From NCBI RefSeq assembly GCF_004661485.1, contig NZ_PQVH01000010.1, positions 1 to 64,000 on the forward strand: a stretch of 64,000 nucleotides of DNA, given 5' to 3'. Below the pieces are notes generated by a model. The model searched no databases, was not told the DNA's origin, and worked only from the letters and a program-made list of their open reading frames with translations. This stretch comes from Methylotenera oryzisoli. Lineage in GTDB: Bacteria > Pseudomonadota > Gammaproteobacteria > Burkholderiales > Methylophilaceae. The translations under genes were made by a program, and so were the position numbers. Shown here piece by piece: positions 1 to 9,089 of this stretch; positions within the stretch are counted from its first letter, which is position 1; every line of letters begins with the position of its first letter.

Positions 1-19
1 CAAATTTACCTTTTGCCAT
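1..19 (-). CDS. tuf: Elongation factor Tu, 5' end only (partial)
   Basis: Only the first codons lie in the window. They read M-A-K-G-K-F on the minus strand, the usual start of betaproteobacterial EF-Tu. An AAAGGA ribosome-binding site lies just upstream (about 25-31). The gene directly follows a Thr-Tyr-Gly-Thr tRNA cluster, the same order as thrU-tyrU-glyT-thrT-tufB in E. coli, and this context is the main support. EF-Tu delivers aminoacyl-tRNA to the ribosome. Too little sequence is present to tell which tuf copy it is. Confidence 0.8.
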
Positions 20-194
20 TGCTTCAGTCCTTTACAATATTTTATTAACCATAAGTTTTATTAGAATTAATAAAACTTGTTCAAATCAGAATATTTCAAT
101 CTTTCGCTAAACAGCTACTCGTTATCAAACATTCACTATTTAACTACCTCTAAGCCGCCACAGCAATTTGCCATCAACTTTGCACTCAAGCTTT

Positions 195-269
<75 letters not shown>

Positions 270-292
270 GCTTAATCCGCTCACTCAACTGG

Positions 293-368
293 TGGAGCGG
301 GCGACGAGGTTCGAACTCGCGACATCTTGCTTGGAAGGCAAGTGCTCTACCAACTGAGCTACACCCGC
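293..368 (-). tRNA. glyT: tRNA-Gly (anticodon UCC)
   Basis: Cloverleaf on the minus strand with acceptor GCGGGTG/CGCCCGC (one G-U pair), anticodon stem CTTGC/GCAAG and loop CTTCCAA, giving anticodon UCC for GGA. The encoded CCA is followed by a second CCA. It is the third tRNA of the tuf-linked cluster. Confidence 0.95.
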
Positions 369-428
369 GTACATACTACCAACGCCAACAAGCTCAAATT
401 ACCGCAACTTACTATATGTTTTACAAAC

Positions 429-513
429 TGGTGGAGGGGGAAGGATTCGAACCTTCGTACTCTGAGAGAACGGATTTACAGTCCGTCGCCTTTAACCACT
501 CGGCCACCCCTCC
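429..513 (-). tRNA. tyrU: tRNA-Tyr (anticodon GUA)
   Basis: 85-nt tRNA with a long variable arm, as expected for bacterial tRNA-Tyr. Acceptor GGAGGGG/CCCCTCC, anticodon loop CTGTAAA (GUA), encoded CCA. Lies between tRNA-Thr(UGU) and tRNA-Gly(UCC). Confidence 0.95.
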
Positions 514-584
514 TCACCGAACCCGCGATTATGCTGAATATTTGACTTGCTGTCAAATGTATAAAAGGGAATTTGCTAAGAAAC

Positions 585-660
585 TGGTGCCGGGTATCGG
601 AATCGAACTGATGACCTTCGCATTACAAGTGCGCTGCTCTACCAACTGAGCTAACCCGGC
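585..660 (-). tRNA. thrU: tRNA-Thr (anticodon UGU)
   Basis: First tRNA of the minus-strand cluster. Acceptor GCCGGGT/ACCCGGC, anticodon loop TTGTAAT (UGU), T-arm GTTCGATTC, encoded CCA. Anticodon UGU reads ACA and wobble codons. Confidence 0.95.
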
Positions 661-705
661 GTTTTCGTGAGATGCGTATTATACGCATCTTTTAATAAAA
701 GTAAA

Positions 706-1134
706 TTATTTTACGATTTTTAATACAGGTTTTTTACTTTTTATTAATTCTTCTTTACTTTCAACAGGTTCTGCATTTTCTTTCGCATTATCTGTTAAAA
801 ATGGTACCTCTTCTTGCTCTAGGTCTGCCTCAAAAAACATTCCTTGACCATTTTCTCGTGCAAAAATACCTCTTACTGCACTCATGGGCACATATATATT
901 TTGTGACACACCACCGAAGCGCGCAGAGAATACCACAGAATCATTATCTATGTGCAAATCTTTTGTCGCACTATAGTTAATATTTAAAACAATTTCACCA
1001 TCTTTAACATACGCCATCGGCACTCGCGTCTGGGCATTAACGGCAACTATCAAATGCGGGGTTAAATTATTGTCCACGCACCACTCATGCAGCGCACGTA
1101 ACATATAAGGTTTGGTTGGGATTAATTCAGACAT
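706..1134 (-). CDS. sspB: Stringent starvation protein B (ClpXP adaptor)
   Basis: 142-residue SspB family protein. SspB binds ssrA-tagged and other substrates and hands them to ClpXP. The N-terminal part (about 1-110) is the substrate-binding domain. A polar linker follows, and the tail ends in KPVLKIVK, which matches the C-terminal ClpX-binding (XB) tail of SspB. It lies about 100 bp downstream of sspA and probably belongs to the petABC-sspAB transcription unit, an order common in Betaproteobacteria. Confidence 0.93.
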   Translation of the reverse strand: MSELIPTKPYMLRALHEWCVDNNLTPHLIVAVNAQTRVPMAYVKDGEIVLNINYSATKDLHIDNDSVVFSARFGGVSQNIYVPMSAVRGIFARENGQGMFFEADLEQEEVPFLTDNAKENAEPVESKEELIKSKKPVLKIVK

Positions 1135-1236
1135 ATTTAACGAACCTACTTAAAGATAGCTTCAGTTACAGATTGGGCGAATAGTGGCGTTTAATTAAGG
1201 AAGCTCAATCAAACGCCAGCTAAACGATTTTACGAC

Positions 1237-1836
1237 TTACTTACGCATTGCCTTTTCTGAAGGAGTCATTGCATCTGCATACAATGGTCTTGAGAACAAA
1301 CGCTCCGCATATTTTAAAATAGGTGCAGCTTGATTAGGTAACTCAATACCGTAATGACCTAAACGCCAAAGCAATGGCGTTACTGCAACATCTAACATTG
1401 AGTAATCATCGCCTAGCAAATAGTTTTGCTTAGCAAAAATAGGTACGAGTTGCGTTAAGTTATCACGTATCGTAGCACGCGCTTTATCCGCTTTTTCTTG
1501 ATCGCCAGACTCAATATCAGCAATATGGCTGAACAAGTCTTTTTCAAAGCTATACAAGAACAATCTAGCACGCGCACGCATCACTGGATCTGGCGGCATC
1601 AACTGTGGATGTGGAAAACGCTCATCAATATATTCATTAATGATATTCGCCTCTGACAGCACCAAATCACGCTCCACTAATACCGGCACATGGTTGTACG
1701 GATTAATGACGGCTAAGTCTTCCGGCTTATTTGCCAAGTCGACATCAATCACCTGAAAATCCATGCCTTTTTCAAACAGCACAATACGGCAGCGGTGGCT
1801 ATAGGGATCTGTGGTCCCCGAATATAAAGTCATCAT
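1237..1836 (-). CDS. sspA: Stringent starvation protein A, GST-fold RNA polymerase-associated protein
   Basis: 199 residues with a thioredoxin-like N-terminal domain (about 1-80, beginning MTLYSGTTDPYSHRCR) and an all-helical GST C-terminal domain. SspA proteins have a GST fold but no glutathione transferase activity; they bind RNA polymerase and act in stress and acid tolerance. The gene begins 3 bp after the petC stop, so translation is probably coupled to the bc1 operon. The start reads ATG ATG, and either Met is possible. Confidence 0.93.
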   Translation of the reverse strand: MMTLYSGTTDPYSHRCRIVLFEKGMDFQVIDVDLANKPEDLAVINPYNHVPVLVERDLVLSEANIINEYIDERFPHPQLMPPDPVMRARARLFLYSFEKDLFSHIADIESGDQEKADKARATIRDNLTQLVPIFAKQNYLLGDDYSMLDVAVTPLLWRLGHYGIELPNQAAPILKYAERLFSRPLYADAMTPSEKAMRK

Positions 1837-1839
1837 AAT

Positions 1840-2547
1840 TTAGTGTATTTCCTTCCAGTAAGCTTTTTTAAGTTTGTATGTTAGAACTAACAACACACCT
1901 AAAAACAGCAAGACGAACCAACCAAGTTGGTTTCTTTGATGCTTTGCCGGCTCAGCCATGTAGGCCATAAAGTTTGTTAAATCGCCAACCAAAGCATCAT
2001 ATTCTTCAACAGACAGTTTGCCAGGCTTTACCAGTTTCAAGGCATGAGTTTCATGATTCAACTCCTGCTCACCTTGCAACTCGTAAAGCACATGCGGCAT
2101 ACCCACCTTATCAAACACCGTGTTATTCCAACCCGTTGTTCTGGTGCTGTCACGGTAGAAACTACGCATATAGGTGTAAACCCAATCCGCACCACGTGCG
2201 CGCACTTCTACAGACAAATCAGGTGGCGCAACGCCAAACCATTTTGCTGCATCTTTTTTATTGATTGCCACCTTCATCTGATCGCCAATCTTGTCACCAG
2301 CCAACAGCAAGTTGTCTTTGATCTGCTTTTCTGTCAAACCAATTTCTAACAATCTGTTGTAGCGCATGTAATTGGCGCTATGACAATTGAGGCAGTAATT
2401 AACGAAAGTACGCGCACCACGCTGCAAAGACTCATGATCAGCAGCATCAATCGGCGCTTTATCCAAACTCACACCTTCATTTGCACTGGCCAGCATTGGC
2501 GCAGCAAGGAAAGGCATCAACAACATCGCTAACAATAATTTTTTCAT
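1840..2547 (-). CDS. petC: Ubiquinol-cytochrome c reductase, cytochrome c1
   Basis: 235-residue cytochrome c1 of the bc1 complex. It passes electrons from the Rieske centre to a soluble cytochrome c in the periplasm. An N-terminal signal peptide (about 1-22) is followed by a CLNCH haem c motif (Cys52, Cys55, His56). The likely axial Met is in VGMPHVL. One C-terminal membrane anchor (about 206-228) ends in a basic tail. It follows petB by 5 bp and petA is first in the operon. Confidence 0.96.
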   Translation of the reverse strand: MKKLLLAMLLMPFLAAPMLASANEGVSLDKAPIDAADHESLQRGARTFVNYCLNCHSANYMRYNRLLEIGLTEKQIKDNLLLAGDKIGDQMKVAINKKDAAKWFGVAPPDLSVEVRARGADWVYTYMRSFYRDSTRTTGWNNTVFDKVGMPHVLYELQGEQELNHETHALKLVKPGKLSVEEYDALVGDLTNFMAYMAEPAKHQRNQLGWFVLLFLGVLLVLTYKLKKAYWKEIH

Positions 2548-2552
2548 GGTTA

Positions 2553-3851
2553 TTATCCTGTTACCCTTTCTGGCACTGGTTTAGTTTTATCTTTTTTCGT
2601 ATACCAAGGCATTAACGCAAAGAACAAGAAGTAAACCACTGTAAAGATACGCGCAACTACAGTAGCGCGATCAGCACCACCCATCCATGCACCGAACTGA
2701 CCCCAAACATTAGATGGTACAGTACCAAGATAGCCAAGCACCAAGAAGCTAATCACAAAGGCCACTAACCATTGTTTATACAGAGTGCCACGGTAGCGAA
2801 TAGACTTCACTGGGCTCTTATCCAACCAAGGCAGTAAAGCAAAAGCCACTACTGACAAGCCCATTGCTGCCACACCAGGGAATTGCGAGTTCAAGATTGG
2901 CGGAACCGCACGCAAGATTGAGTAGTATGGTGTGAAGTACCAAACAGGTGCAATGTGTGCTGGCGTTTTAAGCGGGTCAGCAGGCACAAAGTTGTTAGCT
3001 TCCAAGAAGTAACCACCCATCTCAGGCGCAAAGAAAATAATGGCTGAGAACACGATCAGGAACATAGACACACCAACCAAATCCTTCACTGTGTAGTAAG
3101 GATGGAACGGAATACCATCTAAAGGGAAACCTGTTTTCTTATCTCTCAGCTTTTTAATTTCCACGCCATCTGGGTTGTTCGAACCGACTTCATGCAAAGC
3201 AATCAGGTGAGCAACGACTAAACCAACCAACACAAATGGTAAGGCAATTACGTGGAACGCAAAGAAGCGATTCAAGGTTGCATCAGACACTAAGTAGTCA
3301 CCACGCAACCACTCCGAAACGTCTGGGCCGATAAATGGGATAGCTGAGAACAAGTTAACAATCACTTGTGCACCCCAATAAGACATTTGACCCCAAGGCA
3401 ACAGGTAACCAAAGAATGCCTCACCCATTAATACCAAGAAGATGGCAACACCGAACAACCAGATTAACTCACGTGGGTTTCTATATGAACCATAGATGAT
3501 GCCGCGGAACATATGCAGATAAACCACCACAAAGAACATAGAAGCACCTGTTGAGTGCATGTAGCGAATCAACCAACCCCATGGCACATCACGCATGATG
3601 TATTCAACAGAGCCGAATGCTAAGTCAGCATCTGGCTTGTAATGCATGGTGAGGAAAATACCGGTCAAAATTTGTAGCACTAAAACCAACAATGCCAAAG
3701 ACCCAAAGAAGTACCAAAAGTTAAAGTTTTTTGGTGCGTAATATTCGGTTAAATGTGCCTTAACGTTACTCGTTAGCGGGAAACGAGCATCAACCCAATT
3801 TAAACCATCATTTAAAGCGCTTGATAGCGCTGATTTATTTTTATCAGTCAT
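2553..3851 (-). CDS. petB: Ubiquinol-cytochrome c reductase, cytochrome b
   Basis: 432-residue membrane cytochrome b with about eight transmembrane helices. It carries the quinol oxidation and reduction sites and two b haems. Haem-ligand histidines are visible in helix B (RYMHSTGAS, VYLHMFRG) and helix D (FFAFHVI, VVAHLIALHEV). The usual PEWY motif of the Qo site is present as PVWY in APVWYFTPYY, a variant I believe is common in Betaproteobacteria. It starts 2 bp after petA. Confidence 0.96.
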   Translation of the reverse strand: MTDKNKSALSSALNDGLNWVDARFPLTSNVKAHLTEYYAPKNFNFWYFFGSLALLVLVLQILTGIFLTMHYKPDADLAFGSVEYIMRDVPWGWLIRYMHSTGASMFFVVVYLHMFRGIIYGSYRNPRELIWLFGVAIFLVLMGEAFFGYLLPWGQMSYWGAQVIVNLFSAIPFIGPDVSEWLRGDYLVSDATLNRFFAFHVIALPFVLVGLVVAHLIALHEVGSNNPDGVEIKKLRDKKTGFPLDGIPFHPYYTVKDLVGVSMFLIVFSAIIFFAPEMGGYFLEANNFVPADPLKTPAHIAPVWYFTPYYSILRAVPPILNSQFPGVAAMGLSVVAFALLPWLDKSPVKSIRYRGTLYKQWLVAFVISFLVLGYLGTVPSNVWGQFGAWMGGADRATVVARIFTVVYFLFFALMPWYTKKDKTKPVPERVTG

Positions 3852-3853
3852 GA

Positions 3854-4492
3854 TTATGCTTTCTCTTCAGTATCAACGCCAATCAGAAGTAGATTTTCAC
3901 TCAAATATTTATGCGGCGGCACTACTAAGTTGATAGGTGCTGGAGAACCCTTAAACACACGGCCAGCCAAATCAAATTTAGAGCCATGACATGGACAGAA
4001 GAAACCACCAGTCCAGCCATCACCCATATCACCACCTTTTTGCAGTTTGCCACTAGGTGAACAACCCAGATGCGTACAGATACCAACAATCACCGCTAGG
4101 TTAGGCTTAATAGAACGACCTTCATTTTTGCAGTAAGCAGGCTGTTGTGAAGTTACTTCAGATGCAGGATCCGATAGTTGGCCATCATGCTGAGCCAACT
4201 CAGCAGTCATTTCCTCAGTACGGTTGATAATCCATACTGGTTTACCACGCCACTCAGCCGTCATCATCGTGCCCGGCTCAATTTTGCTGATATCAACTTC
4301 TACAGGTGCACCTGCCGCTTTAGCACGCTCACTTGGCGTCATACTTTTTACAAAGGGCACGGCCACCGCAGCACAACCCAATGCACCCACTGCAGAAGTG
4401 GCGATTAAAAAGTTACGTTTTTCTTGGTCTACTTGAGAACACCCGCACGATTGCGAGTCAGCCTGCTGATTGTCATTTTGGTTGTCTGACAT
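3854..4492 (-). CDS. petA: Ubiquinol-cytochrome c reductase, Rieske iron-sulfur subunit
   Basis: 212 residues from the ATG at 4492. A GTG at 4534 would extend it by 14 residues, but AGAGG sits at good spacing before the ATG, so I prefer that. A single membrane helix (about 28-48) after the KRNFL sequence forms an uncleaved Tat-type anchor. The [2Fe-2S] motifs CTHLGC (Cys139, His141, Cys144) and CPCHGS (Cys166, Cys168, His169) are intact. First gene of the petABC-sspAB operon. The tatABC genes needed to export such proteins lie about 3 kb away. Confidence 0.95.
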   Translation of the reverse strand: MSDNQNDNQQADSQSCGCSQVDQEKRNFLIATSAVGALGCAAVAVPFVKSMTPSERAKAAGAPVEVDISKIEPGTMMTAEWRGKPVWIINRTEEMTAELAQHDGQLSDPASEVTSQQPAYCKNEGRSIKPNLAVIVGICTHLGCSPSGKLQKGGDMGDGWTGGFFCPCHGSKFDLAGRVFKGSPAPINLVVPPHKYLSENLLLIGVDTEEKA

Positions 4493-4747
4493 GTTTTCCT
4501 CTTGCTCGAAAGGATTGACTTGATTAGACGCCACGCCTTAGCCAGGCATGCAGCGTCACCTTTTACTAAAAATCTAAACACACATTACTGGGTAACTGAC
4601 TATCTTCAACTTAAGATATAACCTGCACTACTTATAACAGCCAAAGCAATTTAAAAGATAGACAAGGCTTCATGTTTAGGCGCCAGATTATACAATTTTT
4701 TACCCCTCAATTAAAGCTTTATTTATTAAGTTACTGAAATAAAACGA

Positions 4748-5506
4748 TTAAACTGGATTGTGTATATCAATAAATATGTGCTCCAAATCAAACTTTTCTG
4801 CCAAGTGTCTACCTAACGCCTGAACACCATAACGCTCTGTTGCATGATGACCTGCCGATATGTATGCCACACCAGACTCGAGCGATTGATGCACAGTCTG
4901 CTCGGAGATTTCGCCACTGATAAATAAATCTGCGCCCAATGCAATTGCCTGATCTATATAACCCTGCGCGGCGCCTGTGCACCAAGCTACTTTTTTAATG
5001 GATTGTGTTGCTTCACCAATAGTCAGCACAGGCCTACCCAAGCGCTGCTCAACCAGATTCGCAATCACTGACAACGGCAAGTCGGCAGCCAACTCAGCAC
5101 AAGCAATTAAATCATCGGCGCCGGTGTAGTTCTGCGCATCAAACCCCAGCAACTTGCCAAGCTGTACGTTATTACCAAACTCACCATGCGCATCTAAGGG
5201 CAAATGGTAGGCCATCAGATTAATATCATGCTCCAACAGGAACTTAATACGCTTACGTTTAATGCCAACCAGCTCTGGCGCCTCATTGCGCCAGAAATAG
5301 CCATGATGCACCAAGATTAAATCAGCGCCCGCCTGATGCGCCGCCTCCAGCAACGCCATACTTGCCGTTACCCCAGTCACAATCTTGTTGATTTCGGCCC
5401 GACCCTCTACTTGCAAACCATTTGGGCAGTAATCTTTGAAACGCGCTACTTGCATCAGTTGTTGGGTATAATGATTTAACTCATTGATTTTTACCATAAG
5501 CTTCAA
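4748..5506 (-). CDS. Nif3-like dinuclear metal-centre protein (DUF34/YbgI family)
   Basis: 252 residues, near the 247 of E. coli YbgI. Metal-binding histidines are visible in LVHHGYFW and near the C-terminus in SAGHHATERYG. The family forms toroidal hexamers with a dinuclear metal site. It has been annotated as GTP cyclohydrolase I type 2 homologue, but its true role is unsettled. Two starts are possible (MKLMVK or the Met at residue 4). It is divergent from the htrA-type protease gene across a 134-bp gap. Confidence 0.88.
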   Translation of the reverse strand: MKLMVKINELNHYTQQLMQVARFKDYCPNGLQVEGRAEINKIVTGVTASMALLEAAHQAGADLILVHHGYFWRNEAPELVGIKRKRIKFLLEHDINLMAYHLPLDAHGEFGNNVQLGKLLGFDAQNYTGADDLIACAELAADLPLSVIANLVEQRLGRPVLTIGEATQSIKKVAWCTGAAQGYIDQAIALGADLFISGEISEQTVHQSLESGVAYISAGHHATERYGVQALGRHLAEKFDLEHIFIDIHNPV

Positions 5507-5640
5507 ACCTTTAAATATTAGGCTATTGATTTTTTGATTGCTGACCTTATATCAAAGTTTGATACAAGGCCAAATATTAAGATGCTGATACAACCTTAGA
5601 TGAAATTTGATTAATTACCATACTTAAGAAGTAAATAAAG

Positions 5641-6813
5641 ATGAACAACTCTCTACATAAAAGATTATGGCTAATTTTTGCGCAAGCAGCCACCATCTGC
5701 ATGGCATTAATATTTGCCTTACGCATTTTCTATCCAAATTTTTTCAATTTTAGAGAACAAGCCTTGGTAGTTAAACAGGCAGAGTCAGGTAGCGTCACCA
5801 GCACAGTCTATTCATATAGCAATGCCGTAAAAAAGGCGATGCCGGCGGTCGTTAATATATTTACCAGTAAAAAGCCGCGCAGCAGTCCGCATCAAGACTT
5901 TTTAGAAGACCCAGCATTTCGCCACTTCTTTGGCGACCAACTGGATGAACCAGAGCCTCAAGCCCAACCAGAAAACAGCCTAGGCTCTGGCGTTATCGTC
6001 AGTAGTCAGGGGCTAATATTAACCAACAATCACGTGATTGCTACCGCCGACTCGATTGAAGTCGCTTTATCTGATGGCAGAAAAATGACTGCGACCGTAG
6101 TCGGTACCGACCCAGACACTGACTTAGCACTGATTAAAGTGGATGCCAATGATCTACCGGCAATCACTTTCGCCAGCTCAGACGCACTTAATGTAGGTGA
6201 TGTGGTATTAGCAATCGGCAACCCATTTGGCGTTGGACAAACCGTAACGCAAGGCATCGTCAGCGCACTGGGCCGTAGCCATTTGGGGATTAATATTTAT
6301 GAAAACTTTATACAAACCGACGCCTCCATCAACCCAGGCAACTCTGGCGGTGCTTTAATTAACACAGAGGGCAACCTTGTTGGTATTAACAGCGCCATAT
6401 ACTCACGCAGCGGCGGCTCTATGGGGATTGGGTTTGCAATTCCGACCACATTAGCACGACAAGTCATGGAGCAAATTGCGGCACAAGGCAACGTTACACG
6501 TGGCTGGATAGGCATTGAAGCGCAAGACATTACACCAGAGCTGGCAGAATCATTTAGGTTAAATAAAGCACAAGGCGCTTTAATTGCTGGCGTATTGAAA
6601 CACAGCCCAGCAGACAGAGCAGGTTTACGCTCCGGAGATATATTGGTTGCCATCGAAGGCAAACCAGTGACCGACAGCGGAAGCATGCTTAACTTGATTG
6701 CAGCATTACAACCTAATCAAAAAGCAACGCTGCAAATTGTACGCGATGGCAATATCGCTAACATCGCTATCATCATCGGCAAGCGCCCTAAACCAGTCGC
6801 AGCCCCTGAGTAA
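5641..6813 (+). CDS. Membrane-anchored HtrA-family serine protease (DegS/DegQ-like)
   Basis: 390 residues with an N-terminal membrane helix (about 9-30) and no obvious cleavage site, so it is probably tethered in the inner membrane facing the periplasm. The trypsin-like domain has His131 (TNNHVIA), Asp161 (DPDTDLALI) and Ser235 (GNSGGAL). A single PDZ domain (about 285-380) follows. One PDZ plus an anchor is DegS-like, the class that cleaves anti-sigma factors in the envelope stress response. Many betaproteobacterial homologues are simply called Do-like or AlgW/MucD-like. No sigma-E or rseA gene is nearby. Confidence 0.92.
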   Translation: MNNSLHKRLWLIFAQAATICMALIFALRIFYPNFFNFREQALVVKQAESGSVTSTVYSYSNAVKKAMPAVVNIFTSKKPRSSPHQDFLEDPAFRHFFGDQLDEPEPQAQPENSLGSGVIVSSQGLILTNNHVIATADSIEVALSDGRKMTATVVGTDPDTDLALIKVDANDLPAITFASSDALNVGDVVLAIGNPFGVGQTVTQGIVSALGRSHLGINIYENFIQTDASINPGNSGGALINTEGNLVGINSAIYSRSGGSMGIGFAIPTTLARQVMEQIAAQGNVTRGWIGIEAQDITPELAESFRLNKAQGALIAGVLKHSPADRAGLRSGDILVAIEGKPVTDSGSMLNLIAALQPNQKATLQIVRDGNIANIAIIIGKRPKPVAAPE

Positions 6814-6816
6814 GGG

Positions 6817-7563
6817 CTAAGCCGGTGGCAGAATCGTAGGTTCACTTTCACTTTCTTTAGTAGTGAACCTTGCCACCACAATGCCTAACTCATAAAGCAG
6901 CCACATAGGCATTGCCAGCATAAATTGTGAAATCACATCTGGCGGCGTTACAACCGCAGCAATCACAAACGCGCCAACCACCACATAACCTCTTGCTTCT
7001 TTAAGCGCATGTATTGATACCCAGCCAAAACGCGCTGCCATTACCACAGCAATCGGCACTTCAAATGCCAGACCAAATGCAAAGAACAATGTAATGATGA
7101 AATCTAAGTAATTACCTATATCCGTCATTACGGCAACGCCAACAGGTGCGGTACCCACGATAAAGCCAAAGATCACTGGAAACACTAAGAAATACGCAAA
7201 GGCCATGCCTGACAGAAACAAAAAACTGCTGGCAAGAATGATAGGAATCATGAATTTCTTTTCGTGCGCGTATAGACCTGGCGCGACAAATGACCAAACC
7301 TGATATAAGGTATGCGGCAATGAGAGCAAAAATGCTGCCATCATTGCGACTTTCATCGGCACAAAGAATGGCGTAGTCACCGCAGTGGCGATCATCTGGC
7401 CGCCTGCTGGTAGCTTGCTTAACAAAGGCGCAGCAAGCAAAGCGTATATTTCATTTGCAAATGGAAACAGTGCAATAAAAACAACAATAAAACCTACCAC
7501 GATGCGCAGTAAACGGTTTCTTAACTCAATTAAATGTGAGATGAAATTTTCTGTAGGAGTCAC
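6817..7563 (-). CDS. tatC: Twin-arginine translocase subunit TatC
   Basis: 248-residue polytopic protein with about six membrane helices. It begins with the family-typical N-terminus (FISHLIELRNRLL). TatC with TatB forms the receptor for twin-arginine signal peptides. It is the last gene of tatA-tatB-tatC on the minus strand, 8 bp after tatB, and converges with the HtrA-family gene with only 3 bp between the stop codons and no visible terminator. Confidence 0.96.
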   Translation of the reverse strand: MTPTENFISHLIELRNRLLRIVVGFIVVFIALFPFANEIYALLAAPLLSKLPAGGQMIATAVTTPFFVPMKVAMMAAFLLSLPHTLYQVWSFVAPGLYAHEKKFMIPIILASSFLFLSGMAFAYFLVFPVIFGFIVGTAPVGVAVMTDIGNYLDFIITLFFAFGLAFEVPIAVVMAARFGWVSIHALKEARGYVVVGAFVIAAVVTPPDVISQFMLAMPMWLLYELGIVVARFTTKESESEPTILPPA

Positions 7564-7571
7564 AGCGTTCG

Positions 7572-7928
7572 CTAATCTTTTACTGAAATAGAGGAAGGTT
7601 CGTGTGGTTTCGTAGCAGGGTCTGCGGCATCATCACTCTGCTGGGAATTTTGATTAAGCGGTTCGACCGCTTCTGCCAAGTAATCTACGCCACTCTTGAC
7701 ACCAGCCTGCGCGCTTTCTGTCGCCTGCTGGATTTCTTGTTGTAACTTCTGCAATTCGGCAAAGCGTGATTCACGATTCACCTCTTCTTTAATCTGCGCC
7801 ATATAACGCTGCATACGGCCGACCATCGTACCAATAGTGCGCGCCACTTTAGGCAGCTTTTCAGGGCCAATGACAATTAACGCAACTATCGCGATTACAA
7901 CTAATTCAGAGAATGCAATATCAAACAT
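7572..7928 (-). CDS. tatB: Sec-independent translocase subunit TatB
   Basis: 118 residues: a short N-terminal membrane helix (about 4-21) ending in IGPEKLPKVAR, then an amphipathic helix and a polar Gln/Glu-rich tail. The Glu in the hinge and the N-terminus MFDIAFSEL are typical of TatB rather than TatA. It lies between tatA and tatC. Confidence 0.94.
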   Translation of the reverse strand: MFDIAFSELVVIAIVALIVIGPEKLPKVARTIGTMVGRMQRYMAQIKEEVNRESRFAELQKLQQEIQQATESAQAGVKSGVDYLAEAVEPLNQNSQQSDDAADPATKPHEPSSISVKD

Positions 7929-7977
7929 GCTGCCTAGACCTTATCACCAGAGATGCTGCGCTTCAACATTGCAACTG

Positions 7978-8334
7978 CTATTTGGCAGCAGTCGTTGATT
8001 TAGCCTTTGCTGGCGCTTTTTTTGCTGTTGTAGATTTTGCTTTGGTAGCGGTAGTTTTGCTAGCGGTCGCTGTTTTTGCTGGCGCTCTTTTCTTAGCGGC
8101 TGGCTTTGCTGGTGCTACGGCAACCGCTTCCCCCTCAATTAACACAGAGTTATTAGCAATCTGCTCTTGTTGAGGTGCATCAGCAGCAGCGCTCTTCCCC
8201 TCATTCACAGCGTCTTTAAAGTTTTTGACCGCGCCGCCCACATCGCCACCAATATTACGAAGTTTCTTTGTGCCAAACACGAGCACTACAATGAGTAAAA
8301 CTACCAACCAATGCCACCAAGCCCCGATTCCCAT
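7978..8334 (-). CDS. tatA: Sec-independent translocase subunit TatA with Lys/Ala-rich tail
   Basis: 118 residues. The TatA core is clear: membrane helix (about 6-21), the FGTKKL hinge and an amphipathic helix (about 26-44). TatA oligomers form the translocation pore. Most TatA proteins are 70-90 residues; here residues about 78-118 are a low-complexity Lys/Ala/Thr tail ([17 protein letters not shown]) resembling a histone H1-like tail. First gene of the tat cluster. Confidence 0.92.
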   Translation of the reverse strand: MGIGAWWHWLVVLLIVVLVFGTKKLRNIGGDVGGAVKNFKDAVNEGKSAAADAPQQEQIANNSVLIEGEAVAVAPAKPAAKKRAPAKTATASKTTATKAKSTTAKKAPAKAKSTTAAK

Positions 8335-8363
8335 TGCTACTCTCCTAATTAAATATGTTTAAA

Positions 8364-8702
8364 CTATGTTTTAGGTAGGGTGCTACCACCACCAAATACA
8401 TGCATGTGCATATGAAACACCTCTTGCCCGCCTTCACGCCCAGTATTAATCATGGTACGGAAACCAGCCAAGCCTTGCTCTTTAGCCAACTTAGGCGCAA
8501 GCAATAACATCTTACCCAATAATGCCTGATGTTGCGAGCCACAACTCGCCAAACTATCAACATGCTGTTTAGGCACTAAGAGAAAGTGCACTTTAGTAAT
8601 GGGGTGTATGTCATGAAAAGCGATGACATCTTCATCTTCATAGATTTTCTTTGAAGGAATATCACCTTGAACTATTTTACAAAAAATACAATCAGCACTC
8701 AT
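8364..8702 (-). CDS. hinT: HIT-family purine nucleoside phosphoramidase (HinT-like)
   Basis: 112 residues with the histidine triad HMHMHV near the C-terminus and an N-terminal CIFCK sequence, both typical of the HinT branch. HinT hydrolyses AMP-lysine and adenosine phosphoramidates. It sits between hisE and tatA in a minus-strand run, an arrangement (his-hit-tat) seen in many Betaproteobacteria. Confidence 0.93.
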   Translation of the reverse strand: MSADCIFCKIVQGDIPSKKIYEDEDVIAFHDIHPITKVHFLLVPKQHVDSLASCGSQHQALLGKMLLLAPKLAKEQGLAGFRTMINTGREGGQEVFHMHMHVFGGGSTLPKT

Positions 8703-8759
8703 TTTATATACCTTCTATTTACTGCACAGGTCGAGCCAAACAGAATTAATACGCTAGCC

Positions 8760-9089
8760 TTATTTGTCGCGATTCGCTTTTTCAACAATACCAGACAAAC
8801 CTTCGCGCCTTGCGAGTTCAGCGAGGACATCCTGCGGTTTCAAGTCAGCTTTTGCCAACATAATCATGGTGTGGAACCACAAGTCAGCGGTTTCGTAGAT
8901 GATTTCATCTTTATTGCCGCCTTTGGCCGCAATCACCGTTTCCGTCGCTTCCTCACCTATCTTTTTCAAGATGCTGTCCATGCCTTTGGCATACAGCTTT
9001 GCAACATAGGATGAGGCTGGGTCTGCAGACTTACGCTGCTCTAACAGCTCTGAAAGTCGCGCTAACACATCATTCATATCGTTACTCAT
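8760..9089 (-). CDS. hisE: Phosphoribosyl-ATP pyrophosphatase
   Basis: 109 residues from the ATG at 9089. A longer reading to 9146 would overlap hisI heavily and adds residues unlike HisE, so I reject it. The chosen start overlaps the hisI stop by 8 bp (ATGAGTAA). It is a MazG-like all-helical protein with the [11 protein letters not shown] and ETADLWFH motifs that bind metal. It hydrolyses PR-ATP to PR-AMP, the second step of histidine synthesis. Confidence 0.95.
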   Translation of the reverse strand: MSNDMNDVLARLSELLEQRKSADPASSYVAKLYAKGMDSILKKIGEEATETVIAAKGGNKDEIIYETADLWFHTMIMLAKADLKPQDVLAELARREGLSGIVEKANRDK

